From Acidithiobacillus ferrooxidans ATCC 23270 (GTDB taxonomy: Bacteria > Pseudomonadota > Gammaproteobacteria > Acidithiobacillales > Acidithiobacillaceae): 64,000 bases of DNA. The stretch is from NCBI RefSeq assembly GCF_000021485.1, contig NC_011761.1, positions 2,918,398-2,982,397 of the forward strand. The letters run 5' to 3'. The translations under genes were made by a program, and so were the position numbers. Positions 52,486-61,959 of this stretch are shown here, in pieces (position 1 is the first letter of the stretch; the number at the start of each line of letters is the position of its first letter). The notes beneath the pieces were generated by a model. It was not told where the DNA came from. It did not search any database and worked only from the letters and a program-made list of their open reading frames with translations.

Positions 52486-53862
52486 ATGAATAGACAAAGT
52501 GGCCTGCCCACAGCAAACGTCCCCCCCGTGCCTGTTGCCGACAGGCAACGCGGCCACGCCCTGGGCGCCGCCATGCTGGGGATGCTGCTCGACGGCTACG
52601 ACCTCAGCATCATGGCGGTGGTGCTCCTCCCCCTGCACAGCGCCTGGCATCTGCACGCGACCGAGACCGGCCCGCTCATGGCCATGGCGTTACTCGGGTC
52701 TTTGCTGGGAGGCCTGGCGGGCGGCGTCTTCACCGACCGGTTCGGTCGCCGCAGGCTGCTGTTCCCAAATATATTCCTCTACGTCATCGGGGCCCTGGTC
52801 AGCGCCCTCAGCCCGGATGTCCCCGTGCTTTTTCTGGGCCGCTTTCTGACCGGGCTGGCGATTGGCCTCGACTATCCGCTGGTGGCCACCATCGTTGCGG
52901 AATACAGCCAGTCCACCAATCGGGGAAACCGTTTCGCCCGGGTAAATCTGGCCTGGTATGTCGGCGCTCTGCTGTCCACCGGCATCGGCTGGGCCCTGTT
53001 GTTTACTGGCGACGACTCCTGGCGCTGGATGCTGGGGAGTGCAGTGGTCCCCGCATGTGCCCTGCTCTGGTTGCGGCGCGGCCTGCCGGAGTCGCCGCGC
53101 TGGCTGGCGCGCAACGGGCATGTCGATGCGGCCCGCGCGGCCTTGGCCCGGCTGTCCCCAGAGAGCACACCCGCCGAACTCGGCGCACAGTTGGCGACTT
53201 TTCAGGGGCATCGCCAGTCGTGGCGGGTGCTGCTGCGTAAAGTCTGGTTGCGTCGGCTGCTGCTCAGCATCTTCCCCTGGTTCTGTCTGGATGTGGTGGG
53301 CCTGGGCATTGGCCTGTATTTTCCCCTGGTGTTGCGCAGCAACGGCCTCGCCAGCAGTAACGGAGCTGCCGCCGCCATCAACGCCGTCTTTCTGGTGATC
53401 TCCGCTCTGGGCATCCTCTATATTCTCTCCCGCCTCGACCGCTGGGGCCGGATCCCCCTGCAAAGCGCCGGGTTCGGCATGATGTCTCTCGGCCTGGCGC
53501 TGTTCGCGCTGTGCTCCTGGAATGGCTGGATTGCCGGGATTTATGGCGGTGCTGCGGTCTATTCCCTGGGGGTGGGCATCGGTCCGGGAGTGACGGTTTT
53601 CGCGCTGGCCGTGGAAATTTTTCCGACGGAGTTGCGTGCGAGCGCGGCGGGGCTGGCGACGGGACTTTCCCGCCTGGGAGCCTTCGTTTCGGCGCTCTTA
53701 TTTCCGATTTTCGAGAAAAGCTGGGGCATACCGCTGGTGCTGTTGGTCATGGCCCTGGTGTCTCTGCTGGGAATGTTCACCACCCTCATCTACGGGGTGG
53801 AATCGCGGCAGAAAAGCCTGGAAGATTTGGAACGCGTGGATGCGCCGGTGGCAACGCCCTGA
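52486..53862 (+). CDS. MFS transporter (sugar/organic-acid porter type)
   Basis: The 458-residue protein has 12 predicted membrane helices. The MFS signature GGVFTDRFGRRRLL lies between helices 2 and 3, RFLTGLAIGLDYPL in helix 4 and LPESPRWLARNG in the central loop, as in the sugar-porter and AAHS/SHS groups. Helix 1 contains DGYDLSIM, a motif of aromatic- or organic-acid/phosphate porters. The substrate cannot be named. AGGGGA precedes the ATG. A nested stem-loop lies in its leader. Confidence 0.88.
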   Translation: MNRQSGLPTANVPPVPVADRQRGHALGAAMLGMLLDGYDLSIMAVVLLPLHSAWHLHATETGPLMAMALLGSLLGGLAGGVFTDRFGRRRLLFPNIFLYVIGALVSALSPDVPVLFLGRFLTGLAIGLDYPLVATIVAEYSQSTNRGNRFARVNLAWYVGALLSTGIGWALLFTGDDSWRWMLGSAVVPACALLWLRRGLPESPRWLARNGHVDAARAALARLSPESTPAELGAQLATFQGHRQSWRVLLRKVWLRRLLLSIFPWFCLDVVGLGIGLYFPLVLRSNGLASSNGAAAAINAVFLVISALGILYILSRLDRWGRIPLQSAGFGMMSLGLALFALCSWNGWIAGIYGGAAVYSLGVGIGPGVTVFALAVEIFPTELRASAAGLATGLSRLGAFVSALLFPIFEKSWGIPLVLLVMALVSLLGMFTTLIYGVESRQKSLEDLERVDAPVATP

Positions 53863-53875
53863 GCACGCCGGTTGC

Positions 53876-54463
53876 TTATTCGAAGCTCCAGGTGCGCACG
53901 ATACGCAGCGGCGTGGGTGGGGATTGCCAGATGGCGGGCAGAGGTGGAAAGGGGGCCGCCTGCCGGATGATCGTATCGACGGCATGTACCAGCGCGGCAT
54001 TCCGCAGTCCTTGCTGCATCTCGATCGCCAGCAGCCGCCCGTCGGGGGCGATGGTGACGGCGACGACGACGCGACCCTGAGGTACGGCGGGATGACTTCC
54101 CCCAAGGAGACGTTTCTGGGCCAGAGCCATGATCCGGCCTTCCCAGTCCTTCAGATAGGCATTCAGTGCGATTGCCCGCGCTGCCGCCGGTGCCGTTGCC
54201 GGTGCATGCTCCCGGCTGATGGGAAGATCACCGTCCGGGCGGCGCGGCGCGGGCCTCGCGGGGGAGGTCATTCGGGGATGGAGCAGGTTCGGCATCAGGG
54301 AAATTTCCACCAGCGAGTTGACGGGCGTTTTTGGCGGCAGAGACATCTCCAGCCCGCCCAGCAGCAACAGCCAGACCAGCATGTTGATGGCCACGGAGAG
54401 CAAGACCCAGGGGAACAGGGTATCAAGGTCTTCCGGCCGCAAACGCAGGACGCGCGTCATACC
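53876..54463 (-). CDS. TonB-like energy-transducing protein
   Basis: From ATG 54463 the product has 195 residues: a short cytoplasmic end, one membrane helix (FPWVLLSVAINMLVWLLLLGG), a Pro/Ala-rich linker and a TonB C-terminal domain (GRVVVAVTIAPDGRLLAIEM, ALVHAVDTIIRQAAPFPPLP). Such proteins couple the inner-membrane proton gradient to outer-membrane receptors. No exbB, exbD or receptor is adjacent. An earlier ATG (54568) overlapping the hemB end is possible. It is the last gene of the heme run. Confidence 0.75.
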   Translation of the reverse strand, partial: GMTRVLRLRPEDLDTLFPWVLLSVAINMLVWLLLLGGLEMSLPPKTPVNSLVEISLMPNLLHPRMTSPARPAPRRPDGDLPISREHAPATAPAAARAIALNAYLKDWEGRIMALAQKRLLGGSHPAVPQGRVVVAVTIAPDGRLLAIEMQQGLRNAALVHAVDTIIRQAAPFPPLPAIWQSPPTPLRIVRTWSFE

Positions 54464-54536
54464 GGCAGGTGCGGCGGCGCCAAACCAACGTATCCGGAAC
54501 AGAACGTCCGATAGCGGCGCGAAGAATCCTATGGCT

Positions 54537-55529
54537 TCATCCCAACCAATCGGCCGCAGCGAGGGCATAATAGGTGATGATGGCATCGGCCCCGGCCCTT
54601 TTGATGCCGAGCAGGGATTCCAGGACACTGCTCTGCAGATCCAGCCAGCCGGCCCGGGCGGCGGCCTGCAGCATGCTGTATTCACCGGACACCTGATACG
54701 CCAGCACCGGCAGGTCGCAGCGCTCGCGAAGGTCACGGATGACATCCAGATACGCCATGGCGGGCTTCACCATCACCATGTCGCAGCCCTCCTGGATGTC
54801 CAGCGCCATTTCGCGAAAGGCCTCACGCCGGTTGGCGGGGTCCATCTGATAGCCTTTGCGGTCCCCGAACTGGGGCGCGCTGTCGGCCGCATCGCGGAAA
54901 GGACCATAAAAAGCGCTGGCGTATTTGACCGCATAGGACAGAATGCCGACCTGCGGATGCCGCGCTGCGTCCAACGCCTCGCGGATCGCCATCACCATGC
55001 CGTCCACCATGCCCGAAGGGGCGACGACGTCCACCCCCGCTTCCGCATAAGAAATGGCCTGCCGCTGCAGGTTTTCCAGGGTGGCGTAATCGTCCCGGTC
55101 ACCGCCCGCATCCAGCACACCGCAATGGCCGTGGGCGGTGTATTCGCAAAAGCATGCGTCGGCAATGATCAGCAATTGCGGATATCCGCTGCGGATGGCG
55201 CGAATCGCCCGTTGCACCAGCCCCTCCGCGTCCCAGGAGACGGAGCCGGTGGCGTCCTTGCAGTGCTCCTCCAGGACGCCAAACAGCAGCACCCCGGAGA
55301 CACCCCGCGCCACCGCCTCCGCACAGAGTTGCAGCGCGGAGTCGATGCTGTGGCGGAAAACGCCGGGCATGGAAGAGATTTCCGTGCGGACGCCTTCGCC
55401 TTCCACCAGAAAAACCGGGAGGATGAAATCGGTGGCGCGCAGATGGTGTTCACGCAACATCCGGCGCATGGCCGGATGGCGACGCAGGCGTCGTGGCTCG
55501 TGGCCGGACGACGGATTGAACGGGTTCAT
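54537..55529 (-). CDS. hemB: Delta-aminolevulinic acid dehydratase (porphobilinogen synthase)
   Basis: HemB joins two 5-aminolevulinates to porphobilinogen. The 330-residue protein has the zinc site DACFCEYTAHGHCG, the Schiff-base lysines in SAFYGPFRDA-adjacent and VMVKPAMAYLD segments, and LPVFLVEGEG. I place the start at ATG 55529 (MNPFNPSSG). It overlaps, as ATGA, the stop of a 24-codon ORF that itself overlaps the hemD stop. Longer in-frame starts up to 55565 lie inside that ORF. Confidence 0.93.
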   Translation of the reverse strand: MNPFNPSSGHEPRRLRRHPAMRRMLREHHLRATDFILPVFLVEGEGVRTEISSMPGVFRHSIDSALQLCAEAVARGVSGVLLFGVLEEHCKDATGSVSWDAEGLVQRAIRAIRSGYPQLLIIADACFCEYTAHGHCGVLDAGGDRDDYATLENLQRQAISYAEAGVDVVAPSGMVDGMVMAIREALDAARHPQVGILSYAVKYASAFYGPFRDAADSAPQFGDRKGYQMDPANRREAFREMALDIQEGCDMVMVKPAMAYLDVIRDLRERCDLPVLAYQVSGEYSMLQAAARAGWLDLQSSVLESLLGIKRAGADAIITYYALAAADWLG

Positions 55530-55606
55530 GTGAGAACAGTCCTTGAGCAGTTGGAATACGAACACAAATTGTGGCGAGACGACGGGTTGAGCAGGTTCAT
55601 GTGTGA
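55507..55606 (-). repeat. Imperfect tandem duplication of the hemD-hemB junction
   Basis: Segments 55507-55535 and 55578-55606 match at 25 of 29 positions with a 71-bp offset. Both contain a CACATGAAC-like junction. The right copy overlaps the hemD stop and the left copy gives the hemB start, so the original ATGA coupling point appears to have been duplicated. Confidence 0.7.
55526..55600 (-). CDS. 24-residue relay ORF between hemD and hemB
   Basis: An ORF of 24 codons starts at ATG 55600, overlapping the hemD stop by ATGA, and ends with a TGA that overlaps the hemB ATG (55529). Its first residues (MNLLNPSS) resemble the hemB start (MNPFNPSS) because the junction is duplicated. It probably carries terminating ribosomes from hemD to hemB; the peptide itself may have no role. 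Confidence 0.5.
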   Translation of the reverse strand: MNLLNPSSRHNLCSYSNCSRTVLT

Positions 55607-56385
55607 GGCGCCAGGCCTTGCGCCCATACCGTCAGCGCCGCCAGCATGCCAGCCGTACTGGCTTCCGGGGCGATCCAGGGGGTGGGCAGACCGACCGCGG
55701 TGACGGCCTCGGCGGTGAGGGGGCTGATGGCGATGATGGGCGTGTTTTTCAACCAGCGTTGTCCCAGTCCCCCCACCATCTGATAGAAATTATTGAAGAT
55801 CTCCGGGCTGGTCACGGTGACCGCATCCAGCTCGCCGCGCGCCCAGGCATGCAGCAACGGCGTCGGGTTGGTGCCGGGCAACCGGCGCCGGTAGCAGAGC
55901 ACCTCGTCGGTGACGGCTCCCCGCTCATCCAGGGTCTTCTCCAGCAGCTCCCGGCCCTGATCACCGGCAAACAGCGCGATGCGCTGCCCACGCACGTCCA
56001 GCAGTTCGGGACTTTCCAGCAAACCCTCGGAGCTGAAACGCCGGGGGACCAGGTCGACCTGCAGACCAAACTCACCCAACGCCTTGGCGGTCTCCCGTCC
56101 CACCGCCGCAATGCGCGGCCCCACCGGCCAGGACAGGTTGCGGCTCTGCAGGCGACTGAGGGCGAAGGCGACCGCATTACGGCTGGAAAAAATCACCCAG
56201 TCATACGTCACAAGCCGATGCAAGGCGTCATCCAGGGATTGCCAGTTCTCCGGCGCCTCGATCTCTACGGCGGGAAACAGTATGGGGCGCGCGCCTTGCG
56301 CCTCCAACAGGGTCAGCATCTCGCCGGTCTGCGCGCGCGGCCGGGTAACCACGATGCCCTTGCCGCGCAGTATGGTGCTGTTCAT
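55597..56385 (-). CDS. hemD: Uroporphyrinogen-III synthase
   Basis: HemD closes and inverts ring D of hydroxymethylbilane to give uroporphyrinogen III. The 262-residue protein is poorly conserved as usual for the family but shows GIVVTRPRAQTGEML, FSSRNAVAFAL, AAVGRETAKAL and VTVTSPEIFNNF. It directly follows hemC with ATGA overlap, the standard arrangement. The ATG at 56385 replaces a longer open frame overlapping hemC. Confidence 0.92.
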   Translation of the reverse strand: MNSTILRGKGIVVTRPRAQTGEMLTLLEAQGARPILFPAVEIEAPENWQSLDDALHRLVTYDWVIFSSRNAVAFALSRLQSRNLSWPVGPRIAAVGRETAKALGEFGLQVDLVPRRFSSEGLLESPELLDVRGQRIALFAGDQGRELLEKTLDERGAVTDEVLCYRRRLPGTNPTPLLHAWARGELDAVTVTSPEIFNNFYQMVGGLGQRWLKNTPIIAISPLTAEAVTAVGLPTPWIAPEASTAGMLAALTVWAQGLAPHT

Positions 56386-57302
56386 GCGTTCCGGACGTCC
56401 TCGATAATCTCTGCCGCCCCTTGCGCGACCAAGGCCGCAGCGACGGCCATGCCCAGGGCGACGGGGTCGCTGCCCTTCGCCTCGGCATGCAGTACCCGGC
56501 GCCCATCCGGGGTGGCGACCAGCCCGCGCAGGAGCATCTGCGGCCCCTGCCATCGGGCGAGCGCCGCCACCGGGAGCCGGCAGTCCCCGCCCAGCACCTG
56601 ATTCATGCTGCGCTCCGCCAGCACGCAGTTCTGGGTATCGGCGTCGGCCAGGGGGGCCAGCAGTTCCCGGGTCCGCCGATCGTCGCTGCGCGCCTCGATG
56701 CCTATGGCCCCTTGCCCCACCGCCGGCAGAGAGCGGTCGATATCCAGCAGATGGGTGATGCGATCGGGCAAACCAAGGCGTTTTAGGCCCGCAGCGGCGA
56801 GAATGATCGCGTCATAATGCCCCTCGTCCAGCCTACGCAGGCGCGTAGCGACATTGCCGCGCAGGTCCTCGACCCGCAAATGAGGGTAGCGCTCCAGTAA
56901 TTGCGCCCGCCGCCGCAGGCTGGAGCTTCCCACCCGTGCGCCCTCCGGCAGGGCATCGGGATGCAGAAAGGTATTGCTGACGAAAGCATCCCGGACATCC
57001 TCCCGGGCCATGATGGCGACGATTTCCAGACCATCCGGCTGTAGCGCCGGCACATCCTTCATGGAGTGCACGGCGACATCCACCCGCCGCTGCTGCAGGG
57101 CATCTTCGATTTCCTTGACGAAGAGGCCCTTACCCCCCAGCGCATGCAGAGGTGCATCCAGAAGAACGTCGCCGCTGGTGGTCATGGTGATGATCTCGAC
57201 CGCCATCCCTGGGTGAAGCCGCAACAGGGCGGCGCGGACGTGCTCTGCCTGCCAGACGGCCAGCGGGCTGGCACGGGTACCAATGCGAAGGGAGTGCGGC
57301 AT
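56382..57302 (-). CDS. hemC: Porphobilinogen deaminase (hydroxymethylbilane synthase)
   Basis: HemC polymerises four porphobilinogens. The product from ATG 57302 has 306 residues, starts LRIGTRASPLAVWQAEHV, and has GGKGLFVKEIEDAL, HSMKDVPA, GSSSLRRRAQLL and the cofactor-binding cysteine in LGGDCRLPVAA. A second in-frame ATG at 57347 is closely preceded by AAGGTGA and cannot be excluded; it would add 15 residues. hemD is coupled downstream. Confidence 0.95.
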   Translation of the reverse strand: MPHSLRIGTRASPLAVWQAEHVRAALLRLHPGMAVEIITMTTSGDVLLDAPLHALGGKGLFVKEIEDALQQRRVDVAVHSMKDVPALQPDGLEIVAIMAREDVRDAFVSNTFLHPDALPEGARVGSSSLRRRAQLLERYPHLRVEDLRGNVATRLRRLDEGHYDAIILAAAGLKRLGLPDRITHLLDIDRSLPAVGQGAIGIEARSDDRRTRELLAPLADADTQNCVLAERSMNQVLGGDCRLPVAALARWQGPQMLLRGLVATPDGRRVLHAEAKGSDPVALGMAVAAALVAQGAAEIIEDVRNA

Positions 57303-57347
57303 ATCGGCTCGGCGGCTCTGATGATGATCAGGAGAAGAATGAATCAT

Positions 57348-57680
57348 TCACCTTAACAGCGCGGTTTTTTCTGTCAAGGGCGAAACGGGGGTCACCACCA
57401 CCCTCGCGCGCAGTGTCTGCGCCATCTTGGGACCAACAACCGCGGCGAGGGAGGCGGGGCCGGGAAAGGGGCCATGCGCCTCCCGGAAAGCGACGATCGC
57501 GGCGGCCCGTTTTTCGCCAATGCCCGGCAGACAGCGCAACTGGGCCGCATCGGCGTGATTGATGTCGACGGGAACCGGGCAGCCTGTCCCGGCCGCCTGT
57601 GCCCAAGCGCCAGCGGCCATCATGCACAAGGACGGCAAGCCCAGCCACAACCCCTTCCGGGCCGCTTTCCTCCGTCGCAA
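57348..57680 (-). CDS. ComEA-like secreted helix-hairpin-helix protein
   Basis: I start this at TTG 57678-57680, which has GGAGGGG 7-9 nt upstream and yields a signal peptide (RRRKAARKGLWLGLPSLCMMAAGAWAQA, cut after about residue 29). The mature 80 residues are a helix-hairpin-helix DNA-binding domain (VDINHADAAQLRCLPGIGEKRAAAIVAF), as in ComEA. It would bind DNA in the periplasm during uptake or have another envelope role. It lies between the HIT gene and hemC in a long operon. Confidence 0.78.
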   Translation of the reverse strand: MRRRKAARKGLWLGLPSLCMMAAGAWAQAAGTGCPVPVDINHADAAQLRCLPGIGEKRAAAIVAFREAHGPFPGPASLAAVVGPKMAQTLRARVVVTPVSPLTEKTALLR

Positions 57681-57717
57681 CGGTACCCCCCTCCCTCTGT
57701 GTAAATGCGTTGCGCGC

Positions 57718-58113
57718 TTAACCCCGCAACGCCGCGCGTATCCTATCCCCCATCGCCGCCAGTTCCGCCGCCGGGGTATCTCTGGCATTGGCGAAATTCA
57801 GGTCCGGGATGGCGTTCATCGGGATCAGGTGTACATGGGCATGGGGCACTTCCAGCCCCGCCACCATGATCCCGACCCTCTTGCAGCCGGTGACCTGCTC
57901 CAGCGCCGGCACGACGCGTTTGGCAAAGGGCAGAAGCCCCGCCAGGGTTGCGTCATCCAGCGTGAAAATATAATCGTGCTCCACCTTGGGGATGACCAGG
58001 GTATGCCCCGGCCGTACTGGGCGGATATCGAGAAAGGCCAGATAACGGTCGTCTTCCAGCACTTTCTGCGCCGGGATTTCACCGTTGATGATGCGGCTGA
58101 ACAGGGTGCTCAT
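57718..58113 (-). CDS. HIT-family hydrolase (HinT-like)
   Basis: The 131-residue protein has the histidine-triad motif HAHVHLIP near residue 91 and the N-terminal [26 protein letters not shown]. HinT-type enzymes hydrolyse purine nucleoside phosphoramidates. The start codon overlaps the hemL stop by 4 nt, so it is translationally coupled to heme synthesis genes; a functional link is not established. Confidence 0.93.
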
Positions 58114-59402
58114 GCGTCCTCCTTGAGAGTGGCCAGAACGGCCTCGGCGGCATCCAGGGTGGCGGCTATCTCGGTATCGCCATGGGCCGCCGAGAGGAAA
58201 CCCGCCTCATAGGCACTGGGAGCGAGATACACCCCGCGCGCCAGCAGGCCATGGAAAAAGCGGGCGTAGCGTTTGCTGTCGGCGGCCATCACCGTATCAA
58301 AACCGCGCACCGGCTGTTCCGCAAAGAACCAGCCGAACATGCCCGGCACATGGTTGATCTGCATCGGCACGCCCGCGGCTTCCGCCCGCTCGGCCAGGCC
58401 CTCGCAGAGCACCGCCGTCTGCGCCGCCAGGCGCTCATGGAAACCCGGTACCGTCAGCAGCCGCAGGGTCGCCAGTCCGGCGGCCATGGCCACCGGATTG
58501 CCGGACAGTGTCCCTGCCTGATATACCGGCCCGGTGGGTGCCAGATATTCCATTATTTCCCGCGGACCACCGACGGCGCCCACCGGCAGACCACCGCCGA
58601 TGATCTTGCCCAGCGTGGTCAGGTCGGGCCGTACCCCGTAGAGCGCCTGTGCGCCTCCTAGGGCCACCCGGAATCCGGTCATCACCTCGTCGAAGATCAG
58701 CACACACCCGTATTGATCACAAACGGCGCGCAGCCCTTCCAGAAAGCCCGGCTCCGGCGGCACGCAGCCCATATTGCCGGCCACCGGCTCGACAATGATG
58801 GTGGCCACGTCGAAGCCGAACTGTGCCATCATTTCCACCACCGCCGGGAGGTCGTTATACGGCAGCACCAGAGTATTCTGACTGACCTCGCGCGGAACCC
58901 CCGCGCTGGAAGGCTGCCCCAGGGTCAGCGCCCCGGAACCGGCCTTGACCAGCAGACTGTCGCTGTGGCCGTGATAATTGCCCTCGAATTTGATGATCCT
59001 GTCGCGCCCGGTGTAACCCCGCGCCAGACGAATGGCGGTCATCACCGCCTCGGTGCCACTGGACGTCATGCGCACCGATTCGATACCCGGCACCAGAGCG
59101 CAGACCAGTTCCGCCATCTCCACCTCGATGGCGGTGGGCGCACCAAAGCCCAGCCCCTTGTTCACCTGCGCATGCACCGCCGCCAGCACCTCCGGATGGC
59201 CGTGGCCGTGAATCATCGGTCCCCAGGAACCCACATAATCGAGATAGCGCTTGCCTTCCACATCCCAGAAGAAAGGTCCTTCGGCGTGGTCGATGAAGAT
59301 CGGATCACCGCCCACACCGCGAAAGGCCCGGACCGGCGAATTCACTCCGCCCGGAATGCACTGTTGCGCCATATGGAACAGCGCGTGTGAAGTCTGCGTC
59401 AT
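58110..59402 (-). CDS. hemL: Glutamate-1-semialdehyde 2,1-aminomutase
   Basis: HemL converts glutamate-1-semialdehyde to 5-aminolevulinate with PLP, the second step of the C5 heme pathway. The product is 430 residues. It has [49 protein letters not shown] and the PLP-lysine motif [14 protein letters not shown]. Of three adjacent starts, ATG 59402 has the best spacing (5 nt) to AAGGAG. hemA, which would precede it in the pathway, is not in the window. Confidence 0.96.
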
Positions 59403-59404
59403 CA

Positions 59405-60058
59405 TCACTCCTTACGGTTATTGAACAGGGCGGTGAAGCGTCGTGCCGCCCCTTCCACATCCTCCGCGGCGAAAACGCCGGAAATTACCGCCAGGGCATC
59501 CGCACCAGCCGCAATCAAGGCACGCCCATTGGCCTCCGTGATGCCGCCGATGGCGACAATGGGCAGGTCGATCATCGCGCGCGCCGCCGTCAGGACATCC
59601 ACACTGACCACCGGCGCCTGCGGTTTGCTGGGAGAGGCGAAAAAAGACCCGAAGGCCACGTAGTCCGCCCCCTGCGTCGCCGCCTCCTGCGCCTGCGGTA
59701 CCGATCCATAGCAGGAAACCCCGATGAGTATGGCGCGGCCGAATTGCGCACGCAATGCCGCCGGGGGCGCATCTTCTGCCCCCACATGCAGGGCGGGAGC
59801 GCCGACAACCCGCGCCAGCCGGGGATCATCATTGACGACGAAAAGGGCGCCGTACTGCGCACAGAGTTCCCGCAAGGCGCCCGCCTGCATGCGCCGTCGC
59901 CGCGCGTCGGTCACGACATCGCCCTTATCCCGGTATTGCAGAATGCGCGCCCCCCCGCGCAGCGCTGCCTCGGCCCGCGCCAGGAAAACGGGCTCCGGCA
60001 TCAGATGGGCGTCGGTGATGGCATACAGCCCGGAAATCAAATGGTCATCTCCGGCCAT
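59405..60058 (-). CDS. thiE: Thiamine-phosphate synthase
   Basis: ThiE joins HMP diphosphate and HET phosphate to thiamine phosphate. The 217-residue TIM-barrel protein has [52 protein letters not shown] and [10 protein letters not shown]. The ATG at 60058 overlaps the thiD end by 14 nt. Its product cofactor is used by transketolase and others. Confidence 0.93.
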
Positions 60059-60878
60059 CCGGCCCCTCCCGATGCCTGCGCGCCCAAAAGAACCGGTCCG
60101 GAAAATACTGCCCTTTCCCCAGCGGGTAGGCATGGACCAGACAGGCATGGGTAAAATCCAGTGCTCGCGCCACGGCCTCCTCCATGGTCAAACCATGCGC
60201 CAGACCCGCTGCCAGCGCGGCGGCCAGGGTACATCCCGAACCGTGGTAGCTGTGGGGCAGGCGCGCCTGTCGGAAAGTGCGTCGCAAGACCTCGCCCCGA
60301 AACAGCAGGTTCTCCAGTTCCGGCTCCTCGCCGTGCCCGCCGCTGATCAGCGCCCACTCCGCCCCATGGCGGTTGAGCCAAACACCCGCCGCGGGCAAAT
60401 CGCCGGTGCCCGACAAGGCCAGCGCTTCCGGGCCATTGGGCGTCATGACAGTCACTCGGGGCAGCAACCGTGTCACCAGGGCTTCGCGCAGTCCGTCCCC
60501 GGCCAGGGCCATGCCGCCTCCGGCCGCCAGCACCGGATCCAGTACCACGGGAATCTGCGAATGGTCCGCCAGCAGCGCGCTCACCGCCGCCACCATGGCC
60601 GCGCTGCCCAGCATCCCGATCTTGATGACCTGTACGGACATGTCCTCCAGCACCGCACGGGCCTGCGCTACGGTATCCTGCGGATCGACCGGCGTGTAGC
60701 CGCGGACATTCACCGAATCCTGAACGGTCAGCGCGGTGACCGCCGTGCAGCCATGCACCCCCAGGCTGGCCAGGGTCAGCAGGTCGGCCTGCAAGCCCGC
60801 ACCCGCACTCGGATCGGAGCCGGCAATAGTAAGAACGACGGGCAAAGGACCCACCGCTTCCGGACGACGGGATTCCAT
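60045..60878 (-). CDS. thiD: Hydroxymethylpyrimidine (phosphate) kinase
   Basis: ThiD phosphorylates HMP twice for thiamine synthesis. The 277-residue ribokinase-fold protein starts PVVLTIAGSDPSAGAGLQADL, has TALTVQDS, KIGMLGS, VLDPVLAAGGG and the catalytic anion-hole SYHGSGCTLAAALAAGLA. I use ATG 60878 with GGAGG about 11 nt upstream; an earlier ATG at 60896 overlaps that ribosome site. It is the first gene of the long thi-hem run. Confidence 0.93.
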   Translation of the reverse strand: MESRRPEAVGPLPVVLTIAGSDPSAGAGLQADLLTLASLGVHGCTAVTALTVQDSVNVRGYTPVDPQDTVAQARAVLEDMSVQVIKIGMLGSAAMVAAVSALLADHSQIPVVLDPVLAAGGGMALAGDGLREALVTRLLPRVTVMTPNGPEALALSGTGDLPAAGVWLNRHGAEWALISGGHGEEPELENLLFRGEVLRRTFRQARLPHSYHGSGCTLAAALAAGLAHGLTMEEAVARALDFTHACLVHAYPLGKGQYFPDRFFWARRHREGPDGRR

Positions 60879-60951
60879 CAGGATTGAATCCTCCATATCA
60901 AAGGAGCACGCATCAAAAACCACTACAGGACTCTAGCCCGGTACAAAAGCC

Positions 60952-61134
60952 TGTGGATAACTTTGTGGATACTTTGTCCGTAGTCGTGATTCCGTCATGA
61001 CAACGACATCTCCGCACCAGAGGAAATGGCCGTTCATAAAATAATTTACATACATAACAATAACCTATGAAAACTAATGAAACATGGTTCCCAACAAGTC
61101 CGCATAACTGATGGTTTAGCATCTTTGTGGAAAA
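60952..61134. promoter_or_regulatory. DnaA-box cluster with AT-rich segment
   Basis: A perfect DnaA box (TGTGGATAA, 60952-60960) is followed at a 12-nt interval by TGTGGATAC (60964-60972), and a weaker TGTGGAAAA lies at 61126-61134. An AT-rich run at about 61034-61080 lies between. The region separates thiD from the SDR gene. It may be part of the replication origin or a DnaA-controlled promoter for thiD. Confidence 0.55.
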
Positions 61135-61173
61135 CTTTCTTCATCCAGAAGGCGGCTCCGACCGCCACATGGC

Positions 61174-61959
61174 TCAGGATTCCGCCGCGTCGTCGCCCGT
61201 CCTCCGCCGTTTTCCTGCCACCCTGGCAAAAATTGGGTCATAGATGGCTATGGGCAGATGCCGCAGAAGGGTGCCCAGCACCGCCATCTGCCAAGGCAGA
61301 ACGCACCACGGCCGACCCCGGTCGATGGCCCGCCGCATTTTCGCCGCAGCCTGGTCCACCGGCATCAACCAGGGCATCGGGTAGTGATTTTCCGCGGTCA
61401 TGGGCGTAGCCACATAGCCGGGGGCGATACTGCACACGCGGATGCCGCGGTCTCGCAGTTCCAGGCGCAGGCTCTCCAGGTAGGCGATCGCTCCCGCCTT
61501 GGACGCTGAATACGCCGCCGCACCCGGCAGTCCGCGAAAACCGGCGACGCTGGCGATGCCCGCAATCCGCGCCTGTGGCGCCAGATAGGGCAGGAAGGCG
61601 CCGCAGGTCAGCTCTACTCCGATCAGATTGGTGGCCACGATTTCGGCAAAAACGGTGCGATCCGCCGGTTCCGCCGTCAGCGTGCCGTGACTGATGCCCG
61701 CGTTGGCGATCAGCACGGCGACGGACCCGAAGCCTCCGGCGAAATCCGCTGCAATCCGGTCGAGGGCGGCGCCGTCGCAGACATCGACCGTTCGCAACTC
61801 CGCCCGCGCACCCCGCGCGCGCACCTGAACGGCCGTTTCCTGCAAAGCCGTCCGGCGACGCCCGAGGAGCAGGACCACCCGCCCCGGCTCCGCATAGGCC
61901 AGCGCCAGCGCCCGACCAATGCCACTGCCCGCCCCGGTGATCACTACCGCGCCCATCAT
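61174..61959 (-). CDS. Short-chain dehydrogenase/reductase
   Basis: The 261-residue classical SDR has the cofactor motif TGAGSGIG, the structural NAG (IANAGIS), the catalytic Ser in IASVAGFRG and YSASKAG. GRRR after the second strand suggests NADPH preference. The starts at 61959 and 61956 (adjacent ATGs) are equal; no strong ribosome site is present. Substrate unknown. It lies alone between two DnaA-related regions. Confidence 0.88.
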   Translation of the reverse strand: MMGAVVITGAGSGIGRALALAYAEPGRVVLLLGRRRTALQETAVQVRARGARAELRTVDVCDGAALDRIAADFAGGFGSVAVLIANAGISHGTLTAEPADRTVFAEIVATNLIGVELTCGAFLPYLAPQARIAGIASVAGFRGLPGAAAYSASKAGAIAYLESLRLELRDRGIRVCSIAPGYVATPMTAENHYPMPWLMPVDQAAAKMRRAIDRGRPWCVLPWQMAVLGTLLRHLPIAIYDPIFARVAGKRRRTGDDAAES

